From Odontocerum albicorne (Eukaryota > Arthropoda > Insecta > Trichoptera > Odontoceridae), in NCBI GenBank assembly GCA_949825065.1, contig OX463844.1:24399763-24463762 (forward strand): 64,000 bases of DNA. Direction: 5' to 3'. The notes below the pieces were generated by a model. That model ran no database searches. It worked only from the letters and a program-made list of their open reading frames with translations, and was not told the DNA's origin. The translations under genes and the position numbers were made by a program. Shown in pieces: positions 32,806 through 45,808 of this stretch. Positions within the stretch are counted from its first letter, which is position 1. Each line of letters begins with the position of its first letter.

Positions 32806-35800
32806 AAGTGAACCCATACTCGTATATAAAAAATCCGTATTCGTATACATGTCTGTTTTTATGTATACTAAGATCACCTTCAAACACCTCTAATCGAATA
32901 ACTGTGCCGGTCTCAATTTGCATAAAGGAGGTGGGGTGAAACCTTTCCAACTTTCTTCTCTTGGCTATAAATTTACCCGTTATCCTCAATCCTTTAAATA
33001 TTAAGGGGAGACAAATTTGCGATACTTCATTTTTAGACCAAAATATCACGTAACCTGGCAGAATGATCCAATTGTCTCACTCCGGTGTACTATCGAATCC
33101 AGTCGGCAGCTTAGTCGGCGAGTTGGTGTGAAACAGTTGACTACTTGAAACAAACATGACACAGCTTCGCTTTCCTCCCTCAAACACACTTTCAACCCCT
33201 TTCTCCGGCGGAGTGTCGATGCTGTTCATGCGAGTACTGAGCCTCCATCCTTTGCTCGTTGTTAACACCTAGGATTCCCTCCCTACAAAACGCGATCGCT
33301 TTATTCCGAAGAATGCAGCACCTTCCAGAACAAGCTAACAACTGGAGATGAATTCTTCTGGACATTCCCTACAAAATTTAGACTTCCTTGGTTTTGCATG
33401 AAATTATGGTAGGAGAGTCTCCATATGAACTTCACCAAGACCACTGAACCAGCAGATCCTCGACTACAAAGCAACGAAGACATATACTTTCAGTTTATAA
33501 ATATTTACACCAAAGGGTTAAAGATAATGAAAATATATATAGTATTTCGGCGCTAATCAATGAAATAAGTAATACCTAAGGTTTAACAATAACTGAATGA
33601 AAAAAATCTGAATTTTAATTCTTCTTGAAAGTCTCCAGGTTATCTTTCAAGCACAGCTCTTCATGCAGTGTCTCGACTGAACTGTCCATTGCCACCGAAA
33701 TCAGTCAGTATGCTTCAACTTGTTGGTCTCACTCTGCTCGATAGCTCTGTTTGTTTGTGAGGTGACATATTTCAGTGCTTGACCTTAAGGTTTAGTGTAT
33801 TCATTATAAACATAGAGCTCAGGAGTGTAGTAATGTAATATTTCTTAAAGGTCCTCGAAGACGGTGCTTTTATAGACCAAAACTAACGGAAATTTTCAAG
33901 ATTATTTTCGTATTCTTTCTCTTTTTTTTCTCCTAAGCTAGATATGTGGTATGTTATCGTTACGAATGCCTCTCTTAAGATGTTAACTCCCAGCTATCCT
34001 TCCATTGCTTTGGATGACTTCCTGTGGGATTAGCTCACGGGGGAATTTCACACATTACCGTATTAGGAACTTATCTTGTGCGGTTTGTGCCTTATGTCAT
34101 AATATCTCCTACCTTACATATTTCTCGGACACGGGAGTTTCTAACATATATTCAAGTATTTATTTGCCTCCAATGCTTTTTATTTCATTAGTTCTGATCA
34201 AACTGTTTGTTTTTGTAGTATCTGCTATATACTTTATTCTATAAGTCACTTTCACGGACTAAATATATCAACTCCAATAATCAGTTTAGAAACTGAGTTG
34301 AGAACTCCCTGTGGACGACATAGGAATACCCCAACAAAGACCTTCGCGATGATCAGAAATAGCGAGTCGCCGATGAATACGGATAACGGGTAATGGTAAT
34401 GAGTAATGAGGGTTGCGCTAAAGTGCTGATGCGCATTGTTATGCTAAGTGCTGGACTTCCCCTGATCCTCCCGCGTCGCGCCGTGATTGAGGACTCTTCT
34501 GTCTACAACACCAATCCAGTGACATAACAAGATTTGTGAAGTACGCATTGAAATATATATTTTCTGGAAACGACATGGAAATATTGACAACTTCCAAGTA
34601 CGAGTACATTCAACAGAGGTGGTCACATTTACTATATATCGATGGGATAAGTGTGATACATGGAAAATTGATTGAATGAGCCGTTGAAATATGTGTGCTG
34701 GGAAAATATTTGGATACATACAGGTATATGCAAAAAAATCAACCAAAATTTTACCTGTTCTGGGATAATTGAGGAAACATCTGGTTTCTTTGTATGGGGA
34801 TTGTATGGATCAAATAAAATTTAAGACGGGATGGAATCACAAAATACCCATAAAACTAGATTAAAATATTTTTGTAAATTTCATATAAATAAGGTTTATC
34901 GATATTTCAAATAAATTTTAAAATATGTGTTTTAAGGGGTGGTTTTTTTTATATGCTTGTATTCGTCCACATTGTATGTAGTTTTACGGTAGAATAAATA
35001 CATTGTGTAGATATTTTGGATGGAATTGAACGGATTTTAATGAAAAATGTGCATGTCGAACGAATAAATGGCAAATTAAATATACAGTGCTAACGTGACT
35101 TGGAGGCGTTGTAGAGGTAAATTAATAAAAGTATGGTTGGATTGAATTAACGAGATTTTGAACTAAGGAAATTTTAGAAGAAGAAGAAAGGAAAATATTG
35201 CATGTGAAGGTGTATGTCGAGATAGAAACATGAAGGACAGACGAAGATGTATGTCAAAATGGAAACTCTTTATCTAACCCGACTGGAAAATGGCGTGATT
35301 GTATCTTTGTGATATATTCTAGTTACATTTTATCTCCGTTACGTTCTCAATATTAATCAGTAGAAGACATTTAGTCTTTATTAGAGGATTACGATTCGTA
35401 AGCTCGATGATTTCATGTCAAAGGTTATGTAATGAAGTAACCCAGCCATTGCCTCCTTTGGATAAATAACGACTATGAAGCTTCCACGTTCATAGATTCA
35501 CCTTGCGAAAAAAAAAAAAAGAATTTCTTTTAGTGATACAATTTTATTTCAATTATGTTGATAACATAAATCTATGACATAGTAGCCCAAAATATATGCA
35601 ACTGTGATGGTATTATGGCTTCCCTTCTGCAGGTCTTCTTCCGAGTAGCTGGCAAGGCACAGTGGGCAAACAATCAAGAGAGACAGTGGTTGAATGGCAT
35701 CACACGTGGTAGTGGGGGATCCTCGACGCCAATCCTCCATCTGATGCAATTCTCCTTTGATCTACACACCTGAGTGCACAGACGATTTAAAAACTTTATT

Positions 35801-36120
35801 CGGCTCATGGCAGGCATTTTACTGCTGTCCTGTATGATATTTATGTTGCTTCAAAATAAATTAATAATCTCACCGGAGTTGTATCGGGTACAATGCAAGT
35901 GTGCTGCGGGAATGGGCTTAATTTTATTTTAAGTGATAATAGCATAGAAAGGAGCGTAAAGAAGGTTCTGCCACGCAGAAAAGGTGTATGATGAAATATT
36001 ACCGAACTAAATATATTTGAGTTGTATACAAGCACAAGTTTATGAAAATCCAGAAAAACATGACTATTTAAAATTTCTAAAACTTTAAATAAAGGAAAAG
36101 TGAAATCTTAAAAATAGAAA
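32806..36120. other. Intergenic, nothing firmly recognised
   Basis: Only short frames without domains. A run of 13 A at about 35508-35520 and a GC-richer block at 34440-34510 were noted; neither is explained. A stretch at 35590-35760 with CTTCCCTTCTGCAGGTC recalls the dispersed repeat at 47682 over about 20 bases only. Confidence 0.45.
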
Positions 36121-36340
36121 ATATTGTATTACACTTTAGTTGTATACAGTAAAACCTGGCGGGATTATTGCCATTAGGCAATTTCTTCCAATCAACTAGA
36201 AATATGTTAAAGAGGCCTTAAATGAAAACCAGACTGGATTTTTTTTTTATTTGGGTTCCAACGAGAACAATACAACTCCCGGGTTGTATCCTGCAACTCG
36301 GGAGACAAGCGTCTAACCAACTAGGCCACGGAGTCGTCGA
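36121..36340 (-). mobile_element. tRNA-derived SINE, family 1, minus strand
   Basis: Read on the minus strand, the A box-like TGGCCTAGTTGGTTAGACGC lies at 36309-36328. The B-box half carries an insertion or duplication of the ...CCCGGGTTGT... segment. Tail: TTGTATACAGT... and GCAATAATCCCGCCAGG-like sequence, ending in GTGTAATACAATAT. Confidence 0.75.
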
Positions 36341-37061
36341 AGGTGTATGGACAAAGAAAAAGAAAAACATGTCCATCAGAATAGAAATAAACGGAGATTC
36401 GCTCTTTCTAGATACCTCAACAGGGATATGTCACTATGGTAATGTGTTTACTGTTTGTACGAAAATTTTCCTGTTTTATAAACTGAATCATAATTTAGTT
36501 TCGGATTATATGATAAGATACGGCAATGTCATCTCTTCAGTTTGACAACCGCAGCCTATGTTCATCTCAGTGATAATCAGACCTCTGCCGGGTGTCCAGG
36601 CGGCCATCTCACTCGTACTCGATTCATTCGGTCTAATCCACGCGAATTGTTTATGTCCTGTCAGAAAATATTATTAAAAAAGTACTAATATTGTTATATT
36701 ATTTGTTTGTTGTTAAGTGTATTATTTATTTAGTTATTCTCAACCGTTGAAAAACTTTTGGTGAACATAATTAAATAATGTTAAAACTATAGTCGATATT
36801 GTAAATGAGTGATGTTTCCTCGTTTTTATTATTTCTGATAGAAATTCGTTTTTTGGTACTTATTAGATCTAAATGCGATTACAGCAATATTTTTATGGTG
36901 TTTTGAAGAACTTATTCACACAATGCACTTAAACTAGGATAAATCACAAAAAAGTTTGTTCACGTTTTGAATATTAATTAATTCAAATATATATTTTTTC
37001 AACCTGTTGACCTTTTTTCCTCAACTCTTCCGTTCAAAAGAAACTGCTTATGAAATAGTTA
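36341..37061. other. Non-coding, nothing recognised
   Basis: A GC-richer block at 36540-36640 (CCGGGTGTCCAGGCGGCCAT) has no open frame. The rest is AT-rich. Confidence 0.45.
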
Positions 37062-37480
37062 AGATCTCCAAATGAAGCTTCTTCCATTTATTTTTCATGT
37101 TCACATTTCACTCCCATGCATCAATGCTTACTTTGAATACATGATATGCCTTCTGGTGCTTATTGCCTTTGTTTCCTGTTCCAACTCTCCATTCAATATC
37201 TTTTTCAACCTTTCCGTCGTCTGGGAACATACTTCTCAAGGAGCAGAGTTTTTCAACTCCTTTTAATCTTGTATTGTTCACTCGAATGTTGCATTTCATT
37301 TTCCTTTCACCCTTTTCAGTTACCATGACTCTCGATTTTTTAAATTCATTCTCAAGTCTTTTCGTTCACATTTCCCGTGCACTTATCATATGCTGTAAAT
37401 CATTTTCATTATCCACTAACACTATCATGTCATCAATATGCATGGTATATTTCACATACATTCCCTTTCGACATTTTTGT
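37062..37480 (-). pseudogene. LINE reverse transcriptase fragment, minus strand
   Basis: Minus-strand frames read MHIDDMIVLVDNENDLQHMI (a decayed YADD motif region), then MVTEKGERKMKCNIRVNNTR, then PDDGKVEKDIEWRVGTGNK. This is the order that follows the YADD box in LINE reverse transcriptases (KTKVMV...R....YLGS.F..DG..EKDIE.RV..GNK). Frameshifted once near 37320. Confidence 0.75.
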
Positions 37481-37483
37481 TGA

Positions 37484-38928
37484 CACATTTATATCATAGT
37501 TTACTAAGTTTATTTATTATTTAATGAATCGTAATGAATTTAAAGCAGTTTTTCATTTTTTGTTGCAGTTGTGCCATATTCTTTCCTGTTTTGTATATAT
37601 AAATACAATATAAATGTTTATTTTCGTTTTGATAACGTATTCCATTTTTGAGGCTTTCCACTTTTGTTGTTGATTTTCATGTTTGTTATATGATATGTTT
37701 TGAGGTTTGATGGCCGTTTTCATTTAATTTTTTTTTGGTTTTTTGTACAAATTTTGTAAATAAAATTAGTTTTTTTTTTGTAAAAGTTACTAAATAATAA
37801 TAAATAACATCTGTAAAACAACATAGATCATTAAACAGTATAATTACATAAAAATGTATATTTAGAAAAAAACAGTTGCAAAAATCATACATTGGTAAAA
37901 TATTAGTTTTCTCCTGTTTTATCTTGAAAGCAATAGTTGTTTATGCTATATTCTATACAATTTATTTTTAACAACTACAATTTAATTGGGTTTACATACA
38001 AAATATAAAATGTTAATTTGAAATCGGCAGCGACTGTAGATCTAATAAATTAAAAATTTCATTCTCAAGTATTTCCGTTCACATTTAAATATAAGCATAT
38101 AACAAACATAAATGTGTGCTGTAACAAAGTTCATATTATTTGGAAAAATATTCATTTTTTGGATCGTGTTTAACAACCATTAGTCCTTAAGGGGGGGTTT
38201 CTACTCTAGAGGCGTGAATTTCAGGCGTTTTTTCCGACTAAATAAAAAAAAACTGAAAATATTTTTTTAGCAGCAATAAAACAAATATTCTAATTCTAAC
38301 ACTCTAAACGTGCAACTTTTCGTATAAGAAAGAAAATGAACTTACCACTTTCTGGTTTGGACGACCATAATAACATATATGCCATAACGCCATGTCCCTT
38401 TTTGGGTGAGCAGAGAGGGTATATATCGACATACACAGTATATGTCTCATTTACACTCAGATGCACTTCGATTTCTCCTACAGCTAACCTTTCCCTCAGC
38501 CAAAATGTTCTATGCACTTCCATTCTTTCCTCGGCCTACGTATTATTCGCATACCAATCAGTCAACAATTCCTGTTTTTAATTTAATTTAATTTAAAAAC
38601 AATAGCATACAACGTTATTTATTTAAAAAAAACATAAATATTATGATACAATAAGGCAAAACTGTATATTGTAAAATAATTAAATGTGTTCTTATACTTA
38701 CATGTATGTACGCAAAACCATAATTATTTTCCAACAGATAAAACAGTGAAACTTCGTGAATTTCTCCCTTTCGACCATTTTAAAGTATGAAATATTCAAT
38801 AATTTGATAAAAAATATTGGGAATATTTGCCTATTTAAAATTTTCTTTCATGACTGAAGAGAAAAGCGTCAAATTTGACCATCTCCAATTTAAATCCATT
38901 CTCATGAAAAATATTATGTTTCATTAAA
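37484..38928. other. Non-coding; possible LINE 3' terminus near 38350-38420
   Basis: GTCCCTTTTTGGGTGAGCAG followed by AGAGGG at 38393-38418 is similar to the 3'-end region of the minus-strand LINE fragments at 29510 and 32460. The rest shows nothing. Confidence 0.35.
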
Positions 38929-39102
38929 TGACAACCTCCGTGGTCTAGTTAGAAAGACGCTTGTTTTCAATTTAGAGGTTGTGGGTTCAATTTCCGCTGT
39001 TTCCCTTTTTTTTAAACGAACATCTTTATGGTTGTTTGTAAGAGATTGTCTCTTGGCAATAAGCCCGCTTAGTTGTACTGTATACAATGAAAATTTAATA
39101 CA
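38929..39102 (+). mobile_element. tRNA-derived SINE, family 1
   Basis: Head ACAACCTCCGTGGTCTAGTT and B box GGGTTCAATTTCC, a shortened body, and a tail with CTTGGCAATAAGCCCGCTTA then TTGTACTGTATACAATGAAA. Confidence 0.8.
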
Positions 39103-40466
39103 TCTTTTAAAAGGAACATCATATTTGGAAACATTCGTCCAGATCCCAAGATTTTAAGTGGGTTGTTTTGAGAACGATTAAAATCAATTCAAATGTATAT
39201 TTTCTCACGTTTCCCGTTTCACAACGTCAACGCGATTTTTGTTTGTTCCAAATTAAATAAACATCAAATTCTCCAATAATATCGATTCTGATAAAATGTG
39301 GAAAAAACGTAAAATCATTGCATGGAAAAAATATTTTTTCATTTCTCTGTCAGGCGCATTTTAATATGAACCTGTTGATTGTTTAAAACACATACTCGTA
39401 TATGGTACATCCAAATTTGATCATTTTCAACGTGATAATGATACTTATTCTCTGTATCCTTCTTTACTCTGTAAGTAAATGTAGCTTTCTTAGGCTCAAT
39501 TCTCATTCAAAAGCGCTTCAGCTTGAGACGTGAAAACTCCTGACGAAATACTCGTATAACAGCTCTATTTGTTCATTCGAGCGAATACGACTGAACACAC
39601 AAGTTTCTGTTGTCAGTAATAGCGTTACTTTTTTCATATTTTTTTACTGAATTTAATGCATTATAAGCACTATAGTGAACGACTTTTTTACACCAAACTA
39701 GATAATTTTGTATGTTCCAAATGACAGGTTTATGAATGGAAATGGGGTAACACAATCAAAATATATACACAAAAAAGTAAATACGATTACAAAAAACACT
39801 TTCTGTCATGATGGATTGATCCATCGATAGGAAAAATCCTTTTATTAAAAAAATACTATTTGCCGTCGAGTGAGTGAATTGACGGGTATTAGACGTTGCA
39901 GCGTCGTCAGTCAATCACTGCGTGTTTTCAATACTTTTAAATTTCATACAACGTTAAAACAATTTATTTAAAAGAAATAAGTTCAATATTTCAGACAAGC
40001 TTTCAGCATTTCACAATTGCTGTGTATAAAGATTATTTATTCTCAGACTGCAAATATCGTATTATGTAAATACAATAAATTTAATTCACTTTACTAACGT
40101 TTACTTTGTCAATTCCGCATAAACTGTATTACTATCACGACTCGAATTTCGTTCGCCAGGTGAAATAAGCTCCACAAAGGCCACTGTATTTTTCTTCTTG
40201 GGAACTCCCGATAGCTTGATGAAGACAGACGTCATCTTCGTCAAGGTTATAAACTTAACAAATAAAATATTTGTAAACACAAAGGAAAATAATAATTAAT
40301 TTAATTTATGAAAAAATCGTTTAAATAAATATCTCTTACAGTAAATCGGCAATCGAGATTTAAACAATCTGAAAGATTAACGAACATACGACTTGACTCC
40401 AAACATATTTAGTTTCGGACTGAATCCTATATATTTTAAGAAACATTTTGAAGTGACTAATAAACG
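39103..40466. other. Presumed promoter and 5' UTR region of the downstream IgSF gene
   Basis: No gene or element was recognised. It precedes the first coding exon at 40467. A TATA-like TATATATTTTA lies near 40429, only about 40 bp from the ATG, so it is unlikely to be the working TATA box unless the 5' UTR is very short. Confidence 0.35.
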
Positions 40467-40664
40467 ATGAGTCCTCGAGAATTGTGTGGTGTCGTCGTGC
40501 TGTGTTGTTCTTGGATTCTCTCCGAGGGCTTCTTGAGATCTGATGGAGCTCAGAAGCCCGCTACCACTATCTCAGCAAAGGTCGGAGGCTATGCTGTATT
40601 CAACTGTGAGCTGGACTTCCCTCAGGATATTGAGATCCCATACACCCTTAATTGGAACAAAGAC
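40467..40664 (+). CDS. First coding exon of an IgSF receptor (turtle/borderless class): signal peptide and start of Ig domain
   Basis: ATG at 40467 opens MSPRELCGVVVLCCSWILSE, a hydrophobic secretion signal, then ISAKVGGYAVFNCELDFPQD with the first Ig cysteine, then IPYTLNWNKD with the core Trp. The exon ends at a strong donor (GAC|GTAAGT at 40664/40665) in phase 0 after 66 codons. The spacing and the IPYxLxWxKD motif resemble the first Ig domain of insect turtle and borderless proteins (IGSF9-like neuronal adhesion receptors acting at the cell surface), from memory. The gene is incomplete here; its remaining exons were not found and probably lie beyond the window. It is on the same strand as the tail exon ending at 6481, so this is likely a neighbouring paralogue rather than the same gene. 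Confidence 0.72.
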
Positions 40665-40770
40665 GTAAGTTTATTTATGTGTTGTATAATAAAAAATCTT
40701 ACTTTTCCACATAACTTTAGTTGTCGGTAAAATAGTAATAATTATTTTTTATAGTATTATGTATGTATGT

Positions 40771-40860
40771 CAACGACAGTCTCCATGGCCTAATTGGAAA
40801 GACGCCTATCTTCAAGTCCGAGGGTTTTGGGTCCAATTCCTAGTGCTGAAACAATGGGCC
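40771..40860 (+). mobile_element. tRNA-derived SINE, family 1, head only, in presumed intron
   Basis: Head CATGGCCTAATTGGAAAGAC and B box-like GGGTCCAATTCC. The body and tail are missing or unrecognisable. It lies about 110 bp after the donor of the IgSF first exon. Confidence 0.65.
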
Positions 40861-40951
40861 CCACTCTAGATTTTTTTTTTCATAGGTATTTTTATTGAAT
40901 ATAATCTTTCAACGGAAGTGTAATACTCGTACAAATAAAATGAGAGAAATA

Positions 40952-42167
40952 CAGTCGATTCCGCTTAAATGGACTGCCGGTTAATTGGGGCAGTCGCTTA
41001 TTTGAGCCAAATATTAAGGAACGGAAACCAAACCAAGGAACTCATTGTAATTTAAATCGCTTAGTTGGGACAATATTCCGCTTAATTGGGACAGTAAATT
41101 TATGATCACAATACACATTATACACATAACTTCAATGTTTACCCTCGCGTCGGTGTGGTGGCGCGCCGGTCACCTAACGACCTACCTCCCGTACCGTACC
41201 GCGTACCGCATTCAGTTTTGCTGCTGATTTTGCTGCTTGTTGACAATTGTACTACACACCCTCATTTAGATAATCTAAAAATATAAAGCTGGAATTCATT
41301 CCTCCTAATACCACATCGTTAGTGCAGCCGATGGAGATGGGGTTAATAAAATTATTGAAAACGTTATATCGAGGAAAATTGGTTAATTTCATACTAGAAT
41401 CCATTGATGAACATTTACTAACAAGTTCCACGACAGCTAGAGAGATTAGTGTAAAAATGTCCCTTTTGCAAGCAGTACAGTTTATCCCTGACAGTTGGCG
41501 AGCTACGAGTATAAAACCCAATACCATACAAAATTGCTTTGTTGTTTGGGGCTTTCAACCATCAGACATTCCCTAAATGTTGAGCAATAAGGTAAATGAG
41601 GACATGTTAGAAGTTCCTAATGTTAGTTATGATAATTTTCGACAGTTAATTGATAACAATTTACCATGTTACGAACAAAATGAAGACTGTGAGGATGCAA
41701 TTGTTGAAGTAATTAAATACAAACATCAAAAATTAGATGAAGACGATGATGATGAATAACCACCTGTGCCTGTGACTAACCAGGAGGCAAATAAAGTATA
41801 ACCGGTTACAGCGTTTTTTTATGCATCAAGGCAATGAAGGGTGCCCCACATCAGCATCTGGTCTGATTTTGTAGAAGTGCAAACTTACAAAAACAAAAGA
41901 CAGAGTACACTTGATACGTTCCTGCAGAATTAAATTGTATGTACTTATTATTTTATTTTTGAATTTAATATTGCTTTTTCTTCTGATTTTATATTATTTT
42001 CTTATAATTTATATTTTTATTCAAGAATTTATTAATACAAAATGTATACATATTTAAAGAAAAATATTCATTGTTTAATTTTACACTTGCTTCGGTTAAT
42101 TGGGGCAGTTGCTTAATTGGGTGAAATGTCCTGGTCCCGATGTGTCCCAATTAAGCGGAATCGACTG
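40952..42167 (+). mobile_element. Tigger/pogo element, internal-deletion derivative, 1216 bp
   Basis: The left end CAGTCGATTCCGCTTAA and the right end TTAAGCGGAATCGACTG are exact inverted repeats, flanked by TA on both sides (40950-40951 and 42168-42169). Subterminal GGTTAATTGGGGCAGT occurs at both ends (about 40980 and 42094). CAG-starting TIRs and TA duplications are Tigger/pogo features. Most of the transposase is deleted. It sits in the presumed first intron of the IgSF gene. Confidence 0.92.
41287..41759 (+). pseudogene. Tigger transposase C-terminal part
   Basis: Begins in frame with KLEFIPPNTTSLVQPMEMGL, the last segment of the DDE_1 nuclease core (the third acid, normally D in QPMDQG, is E here), then ISVKMSLLQAVQFIPDSW and NTIQNCFVVWGFQPSDIP with a TAA, then a second frame in line with it to DEDDDDE at 41759. 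The DNA-binding half and first two catalytic acids are gone, so it cannot be active. Acidic ends are common in this family. Confidence 0.85.
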
Positions 42168-42169
42168 TA

Positions 42170-44875
42170 CTTCAAAACGCCTTTATAAAAATATATGACT
42201 TTTCCCTCCTTAACTCAATCCAACATTTGAAATGCTCGAGGGTCTCAAAATCTATTTTTTTTCATACGAGGATAATTATTATTAACTGATTTTTTTTCTT
42301 CCTTCCTCAATTTATAAAATCTTAACCGTGTATATAAAACTTCAATCCTTCGCGTGTACGACCGAGTGTTAGATATTATGTTGTCTCGATTGAGGCTAAA
42401 ACTGATCATTTTTATTTCCACCAAAATGACCAAGTTAAGTTGTTACAGAGGCTAGCCAAAGGTAAAGGGGTAAACTCAATTATGGTTGAATGAGATGAGA
42501 GTTCACAGATCGGAGAATTCTTCCCTCATTAAGACTAAGAATTTATAGAGATTCGAACACCCAATTCTAGCCGCAATTTATTTTATTTGTAACATATTTG
42601 ATAGAACTTTTACGGAAAAAGTATCAATGAATCACAACAATAAAGATTATTTTAACAATGCATAATATTTAAAATCTAATTACCAGTGTTTGGCTCATGC
42701 ATGACTCTCATGTTAATAAGCGGAGAAAAAATAAAAACACTAGTTCTTCCGTCAGTTCAGTCACCATTCTTCTAAACCCTCGCAGCATTGATTCAAACAT
42801 ATCCACGTATTTCGACTCATTCTTACTATGTTACTGGGTTGTAAAAGCCAGTGTTATTCGTAAATATAGCTACGCTGTACAAAACAGGTATTCTAAGAGA
42901 GCGAAAAAGAACACACAAATAAATTATTTCCAAAGTCGCAGGCGAGTCTACAAGGCCATTAAAGATTTTATAAAGTAACTTAAGATTTTTTTATCCACTT
43001 AGCGCTGATTTCTCCTGTTACACAAAGAGGGGCTGCTTCTAGAGTTAGCGTTAGGAAGAATATCAGCCAGGATTATTCTCATACTGCTAGGCGGTGCCGA
43101 GAATATACTCGTACATCCACAGTGTCATTCAGTTAGTTAAATATCTCTAAAATACACATATACCACGCGTGACCGAGTGTTTAGTCATGATATTCGTTCT
43201 GTAAGTTGGTATGTAGAACAGAGGGTGATTCCTTGCAGAGCTGTATTTATTAGGTAGATATAGAGTGCTTCTAGACTTAGTGCTTCTAGAATCGCGGGAC
43301 AGTTAAAGCAAGATCAAATATGCATCGTGAATCTCAAGCGATTGAAGATAAAAAAGATAATTTATCATTCTAAGACTTGAGAACATTGAGTAAACCCTCC
43401 CTATAATATAGACACTTTAAGAATCGCTATTGGAGCACCTCAATTCAGCTAACATACAACCTTATAATTATCGCCGCATATCCCGACCTTATTTGAAAGC
43501 CCACTCATTCACTTGAGGGCTATTCCATCTTGTCTCATGTTCAGTTCTCAACGTTTATGTGGGCAACCAAGCCTGCTCTATAGTCAAGTTATGAACTCCT
43601 ATTTGGATAACTTGAAGTAACCTGTAAATTTATTAAAATAATAGGATTTATATAGCGTTGATTTGTGATACGTGTCACCTCAAATTTGGTCCAAGAAATT
43701 ATCCCAAGTAGTTACTAAGCGCCAGTACGACAATTAATTCATATTTAAAAAGTTTTGAAAATGAATCCGTAAGTAAAACCAACAGTATGCTTATCAGAGC
43801 AACAACCAAATTATAAATGAATTAATGTATCGAAAGTTTCAGCTTTTACCTTTCAACTCCATATTAGAATATATTTGATATATTGCTTTGTATTTCCACT
43901 GATTACACCAATCCCCGCGATCTCCTATCTCAGGCTTTTTTCAATAGAATGAACCCGGTTTATTACGAGAACAGTACGAGAACTTAAGTCCAACTGGTGT
44001 CAAGTTTTGTTTTTGTTTATAGGAAGTAGAAAACACGTATCAGGAGGATTAATGCAATTAGTAGAAGAACAAAGTAATTTATTAAGAAATATTTCAATAC
44101 ATTTATGTTTATTTCGTGTTTTGGCATTAGGTAGCTTTGACTGTTCTGATTATAAATTATTTATAGTAACTAGTTATTTAAAAATGCCTACAATCTTATT
44201 CAAACGACTGAGTTGTAATTTTTGATTACATTACATAAAAAATCTCCACCCCTTTGTCTTGAAATAGTTCAATAAAATGTTATGCAAGATATAAAGTATC
44301 ATAAATTGACCAGGATATAAGTGTTCGGCAGGAAAAAGCCGCCCCCCTCATGATCTACGTAGTATCCACCAGCAATATATCTGCCGATGACACAATCGGC
44401 CGTTCCTCCGCCTTATGTTAGTGCCAGCAATTGCTCCTGACAGATTACCTTCGTCATCCATCATTCTTAATTCAAATCCATCACAATACAGCTGAACTTC
44501 ATGTGCTGAAAGCTATAAAATTTCATCAAAATCTTCTTAATTTGAAAAAGTGAAAAACATAACGTTACATGTCCAGTATGTGGACGTCATATGTGTGATA
44601 TAGGTATGTGAAATACAAAAGAAACAAAAACTCGTACACTGAATTCTATTTCTCATAATGTTACTCAATGATGATTTAATTGACAAAAGTATTGAATGAC
44701 TCACTTCAAAATTAACTCAGTACAGAGACTAACAACTCAGTCGGCGAGTCGAGTTTTTGCTTCCTTTTCCCTCTCATATGCCACAAAACTGGTTTACGTC
44801 AGACATTTACTCTTATGGTATTTACTTACTTTATTGTACTAAAAACGTACAGTTTTTCAGTAAACAAGGAAACTA
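42170..44875. other. Presumed intron, nothing recognised
   Basis: A 93-codon frame at 42697-42978 and a 72-codon frame at 44007-44225 have no recognisable motif and no supporting splice context. The word GCGGGACAGTTAA at 43294 recurs at two other places in the window. Confidence 0.45.
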
Positions 44876-45052
44876 TTGGGTGTTAACATAAGTTGAGTCC
44901 GTTTTTTTTTCAATTTAAAAATGAGCACCAAAAGTAAAACAAAATGGTAAATGTTATACGTCATTCGAAAGAAAATTTTCAGCTCTACAAGAAATTGTGT
45001 TTGTTTTTACGTTATATATATATATTATTTTATTTGACCACAAGCCTTCAAA

Positions 45053-45300
45053 ATGGAATGTAAAATAGACGAAAGTGAGCATTTTCGACACCTCCTTCTG
45101 TTCGCGTTCAATCGAGGGAATAAAGCTGCTCGCGATATTTGCGAAGTTTACGGTGAAGATGCTATGAATGAAAGGACAGCTTGTCGATGGTTTTTGCGTT
45201 TCAAAGACGGTAATTTCGACCTGAAAGACATGGAACGTTCCGGACGACCAGTGGGCTTCGATGAAGACCGCTTAAACCATATTATTCATGAAGATCCTCT
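45053..45300 (+). pseudogene. mariner transposase N-terminus, inverted copy
   Basis: Open frame MECKIDESEHFRHLLLFAFN then ICEVYGEDAMNERTACRWFL and RFKDGNFDLKDMERSGRP to HIIHEDPLQT: the first helix-turn-helix of a mariner (SETMAR-like) transposase. It ends in low-complexity sequence at the junction. No nuclease domain follows. Confidence 0.9.
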
Positions 45301-45339
45301 TCAAACATTTTTCATTACCATTTTTTTTTCATCACCATT

Positions 45340-45808
45340 TTTCTTCCCAGTAATGATGCGGTAAAGTAACCTTTGATTGTGGCCATGCGTAGCTCGATGA
45401 CGCGCGAGCAAACCAGCAGAAATTGTCGAACGTTGATTTTTGTAGTTTTCACTCAAAACATGTGGAACCCAAGCGCCGAACTTCTGGACTTTTCCCATTG
45501 ATTTAAGATGGCGGTATACAGTCATGTGACTACAATTCTACGGTGGTTTGAAGGGGATCTTCATGAATAATATGGTTTAAGCGGTCATCATCGAAGTCCA
45601 CTGGTCGTCCGGAACGCTCCATGTCTTTCAGGTCGAAATTACCGTCTTTGAAACGCAAAAACCATCGACAAGCTGTCATTTCATTCATAGCATCTTCACC
45701 GTATACTTCGCAAATATCGCGAGCAGCTTCGGCAGCTTTATTCCCTCGATTGAACGCGAACAGAAGGAGGTGTCAGAAATGGTCACTTTCGTCTACTTGA
45801 CATCCCAT
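45340..45808 (-). pseudogene. mariner transposase N-terminal half, truncated
   Basis: The minus-strand ATG at 45808 (MGCQVDESDHF, then a stop) leads through AAEAARDICEVYGEDAMNEM to HIIHEDPLQTTVEL. After a second break comes TVYRHLKSMGKVQKFGAWVP and HVLSENYKNQRSTISAGLLA, ending near RLLYRIITG. That is both helix-turn-helix motifs plus the linker up to just before the first catalytic Asp. The catalytic domain is lost at the rearrangement junction. Confidence 0.85.

Noticed and set aside
40467..40664. Joining the Ig exon and the tail exon as one gene
   Set aside because: On the given strand the tail exon lies upstream of the signal-peptide exon, so normal splicing cannot join them.
42697..42978. 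93-codon open frame
   Set aside because: No recognisable motif, lysine/serine-rich as expected for AT-rich DNA, no splice or promoter context.
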